Positions 22,066 to 33,945 are shown, counted from the stretch's first letter. The stretch is 64,000 nucleotides of DNA from Podocnemis expansa (GCA_007922195.1 ML681992.1:1363021-1427020); one strand, 5' to 3'. Notes: generated from the letters alone by a model not told the origin. Numbers and translations are program-made.

Positions 22066-23027
22066 AATAAAACAAGAAACAAACAAAAAGAAAACGAAAA
22101 AGAAACCCCTTTTAATTAACAAAGGAAAACGTGTGCACAGCTATGAAAGTGACATTTATCTAAAGATTGCTGGAGGGATGATGGACGTTATTTGAGAATT
22201 ATGTTCCTATACTAAATGTAAGTTTCCATTTTTACAGAATCAAATCAAGTTGATAAACCAGTGTTTATTTTTTGACTGTTTAAATTCCCTCCATGTAAAT
22301 TGGTTCATTCATGTAAAGTGTCTTCCAGGGCAAAGCATTACCTTCAGACCATGCACATGGAGAGGCTGCCTAATGCAAACGAGTGTCTGGGGCCCATGCC
22401 TGATGAGGGGTAGGTTTTGGTTGTGCCCTGAATCTTCTTCATATGTAGCAACATCCCTGCAACTTTTGTTGACCTAGTACTGTCCCAAGTTATGAACCTA
22501 GTGATGCATGCAACATCTGTATGGGACTTTCAGGTCTCACTGGACCTTCTTCCTTACATGTCCTGGAAGATGGAGTTATTAGTCCATTCTGGTTGCTTGT
22601 TGTGGGGGGATGCAAGTCATTATTCCACCACTACTGAGATCACAAATGCTAGAACAGCTACATTCCGGTCACTGTAGAACAGAGCACATGAAAGTAGTTG
22701 CACAAAGCTATTTTTGGTGGTCTGTCCTGGACAGGGCCATTGAAGATAAGGCAAGGGCTTACATTTCATGTCAAAGCATAAGGCATGCTCTTGAGTTGGT
22801 TCCCTTATACCTGTGACAATGGGCTGAAAACCTTTTGGCAGCATATTCATGTTGATTTTGCTGGACCATCCGAAGGAAGCGTGTTCCTGTTGTTGTAGAT
22901 TCCCAATCTAAATGAGCAAAGGTCTGTGTAATGCAACCTACTTAATGTTGAAAGTACTGTCCAGAAACTGCATGGAATCTTTAGTTGTTTCAGTCTGCCA
23001 GAACAATTTGTAAACAACTGACCACAG

Positions 23028-23813
23028 TTCACTAAAACAAACAAGGAGTCCTGTGGCACTTAAAGACTAATATATATATTTATTGCATGAGAGAAAATCC
23101 CACTTTGTCAGGCTTTTCAAAGCATCTGATGAAGTGGGATTTTCTCCCATGAAAGCTTATGTGATAAACACATTTGTTAGTGTCTCAAGCAGGCTCAAGG
23201 CAGATTCAAGGATTCCATATGAAGACAACACCTGAGTCAGGAATGAAGCAAACTACAAACTTTATTGGATTACAGCCAAATTAAACCCTAACACTCACCA
23301 TCATGTAACCCAGGGGAGAGCCGTGCCCTGGCATGAGTGGCTACACCACCACTTCGGGGTGAGTGGCCCCCTTCAAATGGACTAAGACCCCCAACTCTCA
23401 ACATCTTCAGACCCGAGAGAGACTCTCGCCCCTCCTTTCTGGTGGCTTCCCTTTTATATCCTGATATGAACAAGCTAGGGTTACTAAAGAGCAAAAGCCA
23501 AAAGCAGAACAAGTTTGCTGCTTGAGCGAGACATATACACCCCCCCAAACATGGGGGTGGGGGGAAAGCTGCCATTTGTATTTCACAATTTCCTCTTTTT
23601 CCAGGGGAGGCTGGCAATTTGCAGTTTGAGCTGGCAGCTCAGCATGACTTTACTTTGGTTCAGGCTTTTGGAGCCTGCCATCTCCCTGGCCACCCTAACT
23701 GATGCATGACAATGTCTTCCAGTAGATGACCACTACAGTTAGTCTTTAGAAGTGCCACAGGACTCCTAGTTTGTTTTACTGAACTTGACTAACATGGCTG
23801 CCCCTTTTGATCT
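23028..23813. mobile_element. Hammerhead-type dispersed repeat, double-arm unit (Penelope-like), split by an LTR
   Basis: Two inverted arms begin AACAAGGAGTCCTGTGGCAC and end in the complementary GTGCCACAGGACTCCTAGTT. The centre holds CTGATGA (23126-23132), a GTGGGA/TCCCAT stem and GAAA (23151-23154), the conserved core order of a hammerhead ribozyme. The unit is flanked by TGACCACAG (23019-23027) and TGATCACAG (23814-23822), an 8/9 target duplication, and sits inside the gypsy integrase. A 557-base LTR (23181-23737) lies inside it; without this the unit is about 224 bases. Hammerheads in the terminal repeats of Penelope-like retroelements are established. Assignment of this repeat to that class is inferred. 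Confidence 0.7.
23181..23737. mobile_element. Solo LTR with 5-bp target duplication GTTAG
   Basis: The insert starts TGTCTCAAGC and ends CCACTACA (TG...CA), with GTTAG on both sides (23176-23180 and 23738-23742). The GTTAG belongs to the host repeat, where other copies have it once. A reversed polyadenylation-like signal (AAACTTTATTGGATTACAGC, about 23257) suggests the LTR is on the minus strand. No internal retroviral sequence is present, so it is a recombined solo LTR. The family is not identified. Confidence 0.82.
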
Positions 23814-24789
23814 TGATCACAGGTCATCTCTTAGGAGGCAAAGTGTAGTTTAAAGAAAATGGGATAAATCACATCAGTTTAGCACTATATCACTCATCCA
23901 TCAATGGATTAGCTGAAAGATTTGTGTAGATAATGAAACAAGCTTTAAAATCTGCAAGGTGACATTCCTCCTTTCAGAAGTGTATGGACAACTTCTTACT
24001 TTTCTACAGAAGCACACCTCATGATATGAGCAAAGCAGCCCTGGCCTTCCTAATGATGGGACAACAGCTGTGGTCTTGCACTGCTCTGCTGAAACCCTCC
24101 AAAGCACAGGAAGTTGTGCAATGTGAACAGACAAAAAAACAAGTCACCAGACCTGCACATATTAAAAAGACAAAACCTTTTTCATGGACAAACCATCCTA
24201 GCTTAAAACTACGCTTCTGGAGCTAAATGTCTCCCTGTCATCACCCAGAGAGGACCTGTTTCCTACATTCTCCAGATGGCGGATGATATCACCTTGCACT
24301 GGCATGTAGATCTGTTGTTGCTGGGTCACAAATGTCCCAAGGACACATCTTCAGTTGAACTGCTTGACATCACCACTACATGTGAGATAGAACTGAATCG
24401 TCACCCACTCCTGACTCTCCTTATCCATCCATCTCTGCAGCAGATATAACCTCCTCCCTTGTTCAAACAGATACAACACCTATTCAATCTATGAGTCCAG
24501 AGTCTATCGTTAGACAAACACCAATAACATCTTCCAGTGCAAGAACACCAGAAGTCTGTTATAATCCACCTAGAGAGGAAGGCATCCCCAATGGCTGGAT
24601 CTTTAGCAAGGGGCAAACCCACCTTCATGAGGAAGAATAATCCCTGGGGTCATCTGAGAAATGAAGCAGTCTATGTTCATTACTTAGTTTAGTGATTATT
24701 ATATCAAATGGGTATTTTCATTAAGGGGGAAGGAATATGGTATGCATTTTACTGTCTTATCTAATTGCCTATGTTGTCATAGCAAGCCA

Positions 24790-24960
24790 ATATACTTGTT
24801 GTCATAGCAATAAAGTTAGACTATTAGGGGATAGCTCAGCTAGTCCTGGCTGGTTTTTAGTGTTACTTCAATAAAGAGACATTTTCATGGGATTTTTCTA
24901 TGTGTGTTTTGTCCTGATTTCTTCCTAAATACAAGCAATTCCAAGAATTCAACATAACAG
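24790..24960 (+). repeat. Gypsy 3' LTR-like copy
   Basis: It follows the integrase remnant and a purine run (AAGGGGGAAGGAA near 24725) that could be the polypurine primer. It contains ACTTCAATAAAGAG and ends CATAACA, matching the copy at 18426-18985. Its left limit is uncertain. Confidence 0.6.
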
Positions 24961-26035
24961 TTTCTGTTTATCCTTGAATTTGCAATGTATTAAGGGACAG
25001 AAAGAAATAAAATTCTGTTGAAATAAGTACTGAGAGTATATTACTAGCATGCATTGCTCTAGTGCAGATGAGCAATGAACAAAGCTATTAATGCTGACAA
25101 AGAGACATCCGCTGTAAAAGTACTGAACAAATTAGTGATTACAGTAGCTATAGAACTGAAAGATCAGAAATTAACTGAACTGAGTCTAGTAGGTTCTTAT
25201 TTAAAATAGCATATATTAAAACAGATCTCTTATTCATATATAGCTTCATTTTAAATACCACTGTATTTGCTTTTTGTCCACAATGGGTGACAAATTGCAG
25301 ATGCTGAGTAGACCTGAATGAATAGTGAAGAAAAATAATCTTTATGTGTCAAAGAAATTATTCATAAACTGTTACTTCATGTGGTCTAATGCTGAGCAAT
25401 TGTCACATTTATTCCATGCCTTGTACCACAAAATTTACTCTTCTATCTAGTAAAAAATATGGAAAAAATGGTGACATAAAAGAACTGGATTTTCTTAAAA
25501 TACATATTAAATCAGAATTTCCCATATGACTTTTTGTAATCTATATACCTAATATATTTTACTTCAGTGGGATCAGAATAAAATACTTCCTAAAATGGAA
25601 AGATCTTTTGTGCACAGATCTGATCCCACTTAGTAAATACATACACTTTGTTCACAAATCACAATAAATCTCCCAACTTGAAACAAATCTTGGAAGAAAG
25701 TTTTGAAATTGTTAAAATGTTATGTTTTAACACCTTGGAAATGGAGGGAAAAGAACTGTATTTTTTTATTTTATTTTATTTTATTTTATTTTATTTTATT
25801 TTATTTTATTTTATTTTTTTGCCTTGTTGTGTAGTGAAGTTGCCACTCCAGCATTCCCCTTCTGCACAGATATGATTCTGCAGGAACCTTTGCTTCACTT
25901 TCCTTCACTGTCCTTCAGTCTACTCCAGTGGCAGGACTGATCTGGTCCTCCAGGAAGATTACTTTGTACATTTCATCTTCTCCTAGGGTATCAGGACAGT
26001 GGGGGAATTGAGTCTAATAAATTTCCAAAAGAAAA
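24961..26035. other. No recognisable gene
   Basis: AT-rich sequence; contains an (ATTTT)n microsatellite at 25761-25819 and nothing else I recognise. Confidence 0.6.
25761..25819. repeat. (ATTTT)n microsatellite
   Basis: About 11 units of the pentamer TTTTA. Confidence 0.95.
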
Positions 26036-26926
26036 AAAAATAAACAGACCTTCAGCCTGGCTAGGTTCAGAAGCCACCAACTTTATTGGATGTGTGCCTC
26101 TGTTACTCACTCCACAAAGGCTTCCAACTTAGTCCTGCACTCATTCTCACTCTGTATCAGACGTAGCCAAACTGTGACTTGCGAGCCGCAAGCGGCTCTT
26201 CAAAGAAAAAATGTGGCTCACTGGCAGGGAGCTGTTTCAGGCTGGAGCTAAAATCTCCAGCCTGTCAGGCAGCTCCACAGCTGGCAGCTCAGAGGAGGGT
26301 GGAGAGGAGGAGCAAGCCAGCAGCAGCGACAGCTCAGGGGAGGGACAGGGAGGAGGGAGCTGACAGCTCCGAGAAGTGGGGGAGGGAGCGGCAGCCCCAG
26401 CTCAGAGGAGGATGGGGGAAGAGCAGCTGGGCATCTCAGGGAAGCGATGGGGTGGGGGGCAGTTCTTAGGACAGAACGGCACTTCAGGGAATGGACGCAG
26501 TGAGGGAAGGGACTGAGGGGATCAGGGAGGAGACAAGCTGTAAAGGACTTAAAGACTAACATTATTGTTAGTTAGCTTCTGTTTCATAGATTTCAGTGTG
26601 TATTTTATTTTGTATTGCTTTATTTATTTTGGTGTACTTTGTATATATATATATATATTAATTTTATTTTGCTCTGGGTGGCTTGGCTGGGTTTGTTTAT
26701 TTGTTTCTTTTGTATTTGCCTTATACCACATGCCAAAGCTGCCTCAGTCCTGTCCACAGCACTTTACAAACTTAGGGGCACCTCATGCACTCTCTTTACA
26801 AGTATGGTAGTCAGGAAAATGGGTTAAAAAGTCTTTCATTGTATCAGAGGCAGAAGAAATAAGCCAGTGAAGAATCCTACTCTTTCTCATCAACTCTACA
26901 GAAATCTGTACATCGAGCTCTGGACA

Positions 26927-27084
26927 CTTAAACAAGGAGTTTTGTGGAACTTTTAAAGTTATTTATTTATTTATCACATTTCTCCCATGAAAGCTTAGGC
27001 AATAAATAAATGGGTTAGTCTTTAAAAGTGCTGCAGGAATCCTTGTTTGTTTTGCTGAACTAGACTAACACAGCTACCTCTTTG
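26927..27084. mobile_element. Hammerhead-type dispersed repeat, double-arm unit with 12-bp duplication
   Basis: A 158-base unit with arms starting AAACAAGGAG and ending CTTGTTTG plus GCTGAACTAGACTAACACAG. It is flanked by a perfect 12-base duplication GAGCTCTGGACA (26915-26926 and 27085-27096). The centre keeps CTCCCATGAAAGCTTAGGCA, but the CTGATGA half of the hammerhead core is lost. The long exact duplication shows that the unit moved as a whole. Confidence 0.8.
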
Positions 27085-27290
27085 GAGCTCTGGACAGTTG
27101 AGGCTTTTCAGAGACCCTGAGGCATTGGGACTAGGGATGAGCTGTTTTCCATAACATCCTCCCCCTTCAGAATTATTTTATGCAGAATCCTCTTCCACAA
27201 AACCAAGCCTGTTTTGAAAGACAAGTTTGGGCCATGTATGGAGTAGGAAAGTATTTCCCAGGACAGCTGAGTTGTCAGGGGAGACAGGAG

Positions 27291-27450
27291 CAATGTTCCT
27301 TCTAAGATGATGATGCAGCTAAGCAAGTTATAGATGCACTTGGGGAACTGATGAGCAGGGGCCAGGCACCAGGTCGGGGAACTGGGAGAGAACTTGCTCA
27401 GCTGCATCCAAAAGTTGCAAAGCTGCATCATCACCTTAGAGGGGATATTG
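27291..27450. mobile_element. Small hAT MITE
   Basis: CAATGTTCCTTCTAAG at the left pairs with CTTAGAGGGGATATTG at the right. Adjoining ATGATGATGCAGC and GCTGCATCATCA extend the inverted repeat. The flanking 8 bases match only weakly. The ends belong to the same family as the MITEs at 41532 and 54771. Confidence 0.7.
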
Positions 27451-28419
27451 CAGGGAAGGGCAGCATAGTGGGAGACAGTAGGAGAAGTGAGCAATGGTCA
27501 GGGACAGCAGAGAAGCAGTGGCATGGTAAGAGGCAGCTCTAGGGTGCGTGGGGAAGCGTGGCATTATCAGGGAAGCCATGGCATGTTTAGATTTTCTCAT
27601 AGGTCCTAATGGAGTTTACTGCTTTGTTAAAAGTGTGTTTTACAAGTCCTAAACATGATGTGGAATACTAAGGAACAAAAATACAAAGGAGAAAAGGTTA
27701 AAACTAAATGCAAATTACTTTCAATTTTTAGCACAACTTACTGCTGTGAAGCATTGTACTCCACAATGAAATTTGTTAAATCAAAAATTGTGCAATACTT
27801 AGAGATCAGAACCTGTGCGAGCTTTTATGTACTGCATTGACAAGTTACTGCCCAGATTTAAAAAAAAAAAAGAAAAAAAAAATTGCCACTAGCCTGCAGT
27901 GTTCTACATCTAGCAACAGCTAAGATGTAGATGTATTGTATAGGCTAGTTTTCATGGTGACCTGAAGTAATTATCAGAATCTGACATTAGTATGATCAGT
28001 ATTTGCCCTGTTTTTAAGATAAAATTAAAGTGTGCAATAAATTTAAAGCTTAGTAATTTTGGAATAGGTAAAAATATGTGGTTATATGCCTCAGTGTGGC
28101 TCTCGAAGGTTTAATAATTGACTTGTGTGGCTCTTGAGTTCCATAAGTTTGGCCACCCCTGCTCTATATGCTCTTCTTCCCTTCCCCTTTCTCAAGCTTC
28201 TTTCAGTCTGCTTCCTAAGAAAAAGGATCTCTTCACTTTCTCTTCTATGGTTTTCTTACTCCAGCTGGGTTCACCGTCTCTTAAGGAGAGAAAAAAAAAA
28301 TCTCTTTTCCAGCTGGACTTTATTAGTGATTATGCTTGGCCAGCCCCCAGGTTGCCTTTCATGCCCATTTTCTCCTTCACATGGCACGCATGAGGTAAGC
28401 ACCATATCACACAATTTGA

Positions 28420-28560
28420 AATGTTTTGTTTTGATACTGAAGATGAGATGTTTTTAAAAAGTTTAAAAATTAGATGAAAAGGGAAATTATCAAAATGTTT
28501 TGATTGACCGAAATTGGGACAAGGGTGGTAGAAACCTGGTTTGAGGAGTTCCAAAAAGAT
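28420..28560. other. No recognisable gene
   Basis: Short AT-rich spacer. Confidence 0.5.
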
Positions 28561-28692
28561 AACCATGTTAGTCTAGTTCAGCAAAAGAAACAAGGAATCC
28601 TGTGGCACTTTTAAAGACTAACAAATTTATTAATCACATGAGTTTTACAGAAGAAAATCCCACTTTATCAGGCACTCTAAGATGGGGATTTC
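28561..28692 (-). repeat. Hammerhead-type dispersed repeat, single arm, decayed
   Basis: The unit starts CATGTTAGTCTAGTTCAGCA and continues AACAAGGAATCCTGTGGCAC, ending after AAAATCCCACTTTATCAGGC. In reverse, the last part corresponds to the CTGATAA/GTGGGATTTT stem. The GAAA half is mutated. No target duplication was found. Confidence 0.65.
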
Positions 28693-29264
28693 CTGAAGTT
28701 GGTCTTGCTGGTGCAGAAAGTTGTATGGAGTAGACTTTGCAAAGCTGCTGTACAATGTTTGGGATCTATGGCACTGCTAAAGGGGGCACACCATTTTTGC
28801 AGATAACTTTCTGGCTCCATGACTATCCCTCTTTACATATTTCCCCTTTTTCTTCTGTAAGGAGACTCTGATGATCCTCCTAAATTCTAATCATTCTGCT
28901 TTTTAGTTAGAGTTAGACCATTCCATTCCAAACAGTAGTTCCCAAGTTTGCACCTGTGTCTGAGGGTATTTGCTGTGGGTTAGTCTTAGGCTCGGTTGTA
29001 CTCCTTCACTAGGTTTGGGACTGATCACTTGCAGGAAACTGGGCATGGACTGACTAAAGAGTGAGTGGTCCATGCAGCAATGCAGAGTAAGTTGGGACAC
29101 AGAAGTCGGAGATCAGAATGACACAGCCATACATCAGTGCAGATTACAGGGAAGGAACATCACAGAAGTGCACAACAAATATAAATAGCCACTAGAAGAT
29201 TAGGACTCACGGGCTTCTGGCTCCAGTTTATGGCACTGAGGGATAGGAGTTTCACTCTTTCTCA
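28693..29264. other. No recognisable gene
   Basis: No coding or repeat signature that I can support. Confidence 0.5.
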
Positions 29265-29365
29265 GACAAAAACAACCAAGGAGTCCTGTGACACTTAAAG
29301 ATGAACACATTTATTTATTGCATGAACTTTCGTGGGAGAAAATCCCACTTTGTCAAATGCTTTGG
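29265..29365 (-). mobile_element. Hammerhead-type dispersed repeat, single-arm unit with 11-bp duplication
   Basis: About 101 bases with CAAGGAGTCCTGTGACACTT and then GCATGAACTTTCGTGGGAGA. Read on the minus strand, the stem CCCACG-adjoining GAAA is intact, while CTGATGA reads TTGACAA. It is flanked by ACTCTTTCTCA (29254-29264) and AGTCTTTCTCA (29366-29376), 10 of 11 matching. This shows that a single arm also moved as a unit. Confidence 0.7.
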
Positions 29366-29376
29366 AGTCTTTCTCA

Positions 29377-29840
29377 CATTTGCAAAACAGCCCGATAAAA
29401 CTGAAGTGCCAACCACTTCACAAAATCCAGTACACTTGAGAGATCCAGCTGAATGTTGGTCTGCCATTGCAAATGCTGTTTTAAGTTACTCATCATATGA
29501 AGTAAATTAAAATAGGATTGTAGTTACTCAGTTAGCTCAGGATGATGTCACATGAATTTTTGGTAAATGGAACTTTAGTTGATTCAGCTTAACCCCTTTT
29601 CCTGGAGCTCAGAGGTCCCTTGGAGATAACATTGCTGATCCCAAGTCTCCTCTTTAACTTTTCTTCTCCTTTATTACTACTGCTGACTTCTTTGGACTTT
29701 CTAGACTAGGCTGCCCACTTTCACTTGCCATTTGTTTCTGAAGTTCTATCATGGTGTTGTTTTTCCTCTCTCCAACCAGGTCAAAGGGGAGAATGCTAAT
29801 ACATACCATTTTCAACCTTAATGCAAACTTACCTCCTTTG
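29377..29840. other. No recognisable gene
   Basis: No feature that I can support; short frames only. Confidence 0.5.
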
Positions 29841-31000
29841 TGTAAGGGGACTGATAGCCCCTTACTGAGAGTGAATGGGCCTTTTGATTGGCCACTCCCG
29901 CTTGGAAGCCGGACTCTGAAACAGACAGCCTCAGGGCCAGTGGGAGAGGCCAGTGTCCCAGGATGGCCTGATTGATTGAAAGTGCTCCCCCGCCCCTGAG
30001 CTGAAACTGCAGGCTGGACATGCCTGGACAAGCCAGTGTGTGAGTGTGTGTGGGGCCGAGCTAAGGAGGAAGCACTAAGCAGCCAGCAGCTGAGAGCCAG
30101 AGGACCCAGGAAGGGAGGCCAGGCTGAGCTGATTTGTGCAGAGGAGACCCACAGCAGCTGGACCAGCAGAAAGCCAAGTGGAGCTGAGCAGAGCAGAGCT
30201 GGAGTCAGTGACAGAGCCAGAGTTGCCTGAAGCTGGGGCAGGAGGCCAGAGAAGGACCCCAAGGTGCTGAGCTCATCTGTGCAGCCCCACGGCAGGAGGA
30301 CCAGAGGAGCCCCACTGAACCCGAGCAGCAGCTGGGAGCCGGAGTTGCAGCCATCTGGAGCGGGGTGTGGTGAGCAGCTGGGGAACAGTGAAGGGGGGCT
30401 GACGCTGGGAAGAAGGGCCCTGCCCCTGGAGCTTGGGGACGTGTGGCCACAGCCGAAGCCTGCATCTGGCCCCCTGGATCATCCAGTCGCAGCCAGGCCT
30501 GGGCAGAGGGCTTGCAACGTGGAGGACAGACTGTGAGACTGTTCCTCAGGTCCAGAGACTCTGTTTGTAGTGCTCCCATGCCAGGTGGCGGTGCTGGGGG
30601 TTTACTGTTCACCTTTTTCCACTTTTTTCTATTTTCTTATTAGGTTATTCTTTTTATTTCTGTATGCTTAAATAAATTGTATATAGTGTATATAGTAACT
30701 GGTGGGTCAGAAGAGTGGTCAGTGTGGTCAGCACCCCAGAGTGGGGACACCCTAGCCCTGTCCTGAGACACGACGATAGGAGTGGGGGTCGAGGCCCCAG
30801 AAATCCTGGGGCCCAGCCTTGTCGGGGTTACAGAGACTCCTCCAAACAGGAGATTGGGAGGGGAGCCTTTGAGGTTAGGCAGGCCGTGAGGTAAAGGAAG
30901 TAGGAGCAGGGACTCAGATCCTTTGCTACCCACCTTCACCGGGGTGGTATACAAAGTCTGGGAAGTTCCCCACAAGAGCGGGTCCATGCTCCCACTTACT
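29841..31000 (+). mobile_element. Solo LTR, endogenous-retrovirus type (about 1.16 kb)
   Basis: The unit starts TGTAAGGGGACTGATAGCCC and ends CCCACTTACT, so the termini are an inverted TGTAAG/CTTACx pair with the last A mutated. It is GC-rich in an AT-rich setting. It has a TATATAG-rich stretch at about 30678-30692 that could be promoter or polyadenylation context (AATAAATTG at about 30669). No gag, pol or env is visible. Flanking duplications are not clear. Open frames of up to 202 codons inside are probably incidental to the GC content. Confidence 0.6.
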
Positions 31001-32636
31001 TTAAACTTCCTTTAATTCAGAATTTGACTCTTTCACTTTCTGGATGTGACATATAGGATTTCAAGATATGTATATTAATACCTTTGATTTAGCTATTGTT
31101 ATTTTTATTAGTATTATTTTGAATTTATTGTCAGCCTGAATGCTCATTTTAGATACTCATTTTTTGTAGGTTGACTGCTGAATCATTGGTAATTCAATTT
31201 TTAGTTTGAACTCTCAGTTTGGATGCTAATAAATGAACTTTTCACCAAGGTGATTGTTCAATAATTTTCCTCTGATGCCCTTTATTTGTATATATGAAAG
31301 AGCACATCCACTCTCTATAAACCAGATAGTCAGCTTAATAAGAGTAAGGGACATTTTGGAAGTGTTAATTAAACTTAATTAGAAATATAGGGATATTTCT
31401 CTGAGTAACATATATATAAGCTATACATGCCCAAAGAAACCACAAATCACATATTTTGTCTACTGATACAGTGGTCACAGGTTTTCCTAGTTCTATTTTT
31501 GAATCCTGACTAGGTCACTAATGAAGACCAGTTACCATCTCTCAATGGCTTATGAAGAAAAAAACATAGGTCTCAGGCCAGTGCCCAATAGCTACACCAC
31601 ATAAATTGCTATGATATCTAACACCAACTGGCACCTTTTGGGCATTCACAACCAGAAGAAAAGGGACTGACTGAAATGGGAAATGGAATTTTGTATTCAT
31701 CCCTAGAGGTGGAAATTGGATTTTCCTTGCATTGTGTAAACAGTTTAAAAAAAAGATTATTTTTTTGTTGATGGAATTTCATACAAATAAAAAAAAATAG
31801 CATTATCAATCTGACCATATTGACACTTCCACAAACAGTGGGGAATCTTGTAGAGAGAGGAAGCTAATTCGTGCATTAGGATAGAGTCAAGGACAAATTT
31901 AAAAATGTATTACTACAATATAATTAATAATAAATAGGAAATAAATCAATATAATTAACAATAAATAGTAAATAAAAATAAATCATTTGATTTTTCTTTG
32001 AAATTTATTTTCTTATATTATTTACCTTGGAGAAATATGGATATATGTGTTTCATATACCGAGAAGATATATTATAGTAATTGCTTCAATATTTCCAACA
32101 CAGAGTGAACTACATTGCAGTGGTGGGTAAAATGGTCTATGAAGATACGATCTGTAAAGTAGTAAGACACTGACGTGCAGCAATCACTAGCTATCATACT
32201 GACCAACACTCTCTCATTATTCCTTGTACTCTTTCCTATTTCTTCATGCTTATCTTGGTTTCTTGTTTTATGCTTAGATTTTAGAATACTGCAGCAAAGA
32301 CTGATTTTTTGTTCTGTGTTTCTACAGGACCTAGAACAGCAGTCCATGAGTAGGGATGCTAGGTGCTACAACAGTAATAATGACAATATGCTTGGATTTT
32401 GTATGATGAAAGTTAAAAGTAAAGTTTCATTGCAATTTAGAAAAAGATCACCAATTAGAAAAGTAAATCAGTGTGAAGCCTCATCCAGTTACGCTGTATC
32501 ACCAGTACAATATGCAATGGATAGAGGTATCAGCAATTGTTAAAGAGGTATGAATCCAGATAAAATATTCTAATTTTGACCAACTTGAATGTGATTTTTG
32601 AAACTGTTGATTATAACATCTTAAATGATCACTTTC

Positions 32637-32684
<48 letters not shown>

Positions 32685-33420
32685 GATTCATGTTGTCATT
32701 TCTACATTAGTGACTAGGGTGAAATGAAGACTACAATTTAAAAAAAAAAAATTAATAGGAAAAAAAAAAAAAAGACCCAAACCAAAGCTTCAGTACAAGT
32801 GACTTTTTATTAAGGAGCTAATAATATTTTCAGAAAACCAAAGTGGACTTGTGAATATTTGCTTGCACCAGAAATTTTCATCTGGTTATCTTGTAATCTC
32901 TTTGCTTCTTCTCCTCCTTACAGATGATTCAGATTTCCCTTTAGAAATCAGAATCAATACCTAGTGGACTTTGGTGCTCAGGTACATTCCATGAATAATA
33001 TATAGGGTCTAAGACACTAAGGTGTAGTCAAACCAAATATGTCAGCAGAAATATATGCACAGAAAGCATCCACAAAACAATTTTTTTTTAATATACATTC
33101 ACTTGGGAAACTCAGTCTGCTTGCTGAAAATTCAAAAACACAAAAAAGACATGTTCATCAACTAAATTATTTGCCTTGAATAGTTCATCTTAATGATATT
33201 TGAAAGTAATAGTAGTGAAAACACAACCATTCTCTGTCAAAGATGCAATGTTTGTCTTGGGTTAATTCTGAAAAAAAAAAAATGAAAGTCCTTCATCACC
33301 AGCTGAATCTACAACTGATATCTTTTTCATATTTTGAAGGATTAAGTATAGCTCGAGGGCCTAATTCAAACTAAATTTACTTTCAGGAAAAAAGTTTCAC
33401 TGAAATCAGTGGATCTACCA
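31001..33420. other. No recognisable gene; (CA)n at 32639-32681
   Basis: AT-rich unique-looking sequence. The only marked features are the (CA)n tract, poly-A runs near 32738 and 32760, and a run of A near 33271. Confidence 0.6.
32639..32681. repeat. (CA)n microsatellite
   Basis: About 21 uninterrupted CA units. Confidence 0.95.
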
Positions 33421-33424
33421 GAGG

Positions 33425-33945
33425 TGTTGCTGGAGCCCAGCACACGGGGAATGTGCCTTGAGTCTTAGCACTAGTGCCCCAAATGTTTGAGGCAGCCTCT
33501 GTCTCTCCAGTCCCCACCCCCAGCCAGAGATCTGTGGCCTGGCCACCAGCAGTAGTGCCTGCCTATCCTATCCCCGTCCACGGCCAGGGATCCGAGGCCA
33601 GGCTGGAGGTGGCAGGAGCCCGAGGCTGGATCAGCCCAAGTGGAGAATCAGCACTGTGGGGACTGGGCCCATGGCCAGGGGGCAGGGCCTGTGCACATGC
33701 CCTGGATCTTTCCCCAGGGCAGAGCCGCTCTTGTTCACTCCTGTGAGGAAGCAGAAAAGGATTTATCTCCTGACAGAAATGGTGCTGGGGATAGTGACGC
33801 CCCCTCTCAGCAGAGCGACGTTGGCGCATCCGAGTGACATCATCAGGGGAGCACAACGGCACTGTCCCCTTTTGGCGCCCCTCAAATGCCAGCACCCTGC
33901 TGCAGCGCAGGGGCTGCTTACCACCTAGTGCTGGCCCTATCTCCT
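33425..33945. repeat. GC-rich interspersed repeat, possibly hAT-related
   Basis: An island of GC-rich sequence ends in CACCTAGTGCTGGCCCTATC. The last part resembles the CTAG-GGCCGGCCCTG ends of a hAT family that I recall in reptiles. The left end is not defined and no duplication was found. Frames on both strands are short and unconvincing. Confidence 0.35.

Larger units (their letters stand above)
22490..24650 (+). pseudogene. Ty3/gypsy integrase and pol C-terminus, decayed and interrupted
   Basis: Blocks appear in order on the plus strand. GCLLWG and a zinc-binding domain come first (LEQLHSGHCRTEHMKVVAQS and WW, 22600-22800), then HVDFAGPSEGS (about 22848) and a degraded DNGPQFT (about 23011). 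After the interruption at 23028-23813 follows ENGINHISLALYHSSINGLA (about 23855-23915), then NFLLFYRSTPHDMSKAALAF (23984-24226) and a GPVSYILQMADD/HVDLL block (about 24255-24315). The order matches the integrase and chromatin-side tail of vertebrate gypsy elements. Stops and frameshifts are frequent. No reverse transcriptase remains upstream. Confidence 0.85.
26158..28161. mobile_element. hAT-type non-autonomous element, 2 kb, with nested insertions
   Basis: The left end CAGACGTAGCCAAAC and the right end GTTTGGCCACCCCTG are inverted repeats. The 8-bp flanks CTCTGTAT (26150-26157) and CTCTATAT (28162-28169) match at 7 of 8, as expected for hAT. Both ends also carry GAGCC/GGCTC phrases. Inside are a G/A-rich block (26230-26530), a hammerhead-type repeat unit (26927-27084) and a small hAT MITE (27291-27450). 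No transposase frame is visible. Confidence 0.82.
26041..28420 (-). repeat. Possible LTR in reverse, split by a hAT element
   Basis: The left part (26041-26157) carries CCACCAACTTTATTGGATG, a reversed polyadenylation-like signal similar to the one in the LTR at 23181-23737. The right part resumes at 28170 with pyrimidine-rich sequence. Limits are not visible, so this is tentative. Confidence 0.3.

Noticed and set aside
29654..30643. Frames of 90-202 codons near the LTR at 29841
   Set aside because: GC-rich LTR sequence open on both strands with no recognisable gag, pol or env motif.
32175..32543. Possible host exon (122 codons, preceded by TTTCTACAG)
   Set aside because: No recognisable domain, no neighbouring exon and AT-rich codon use; the splice-like AG is not enough.
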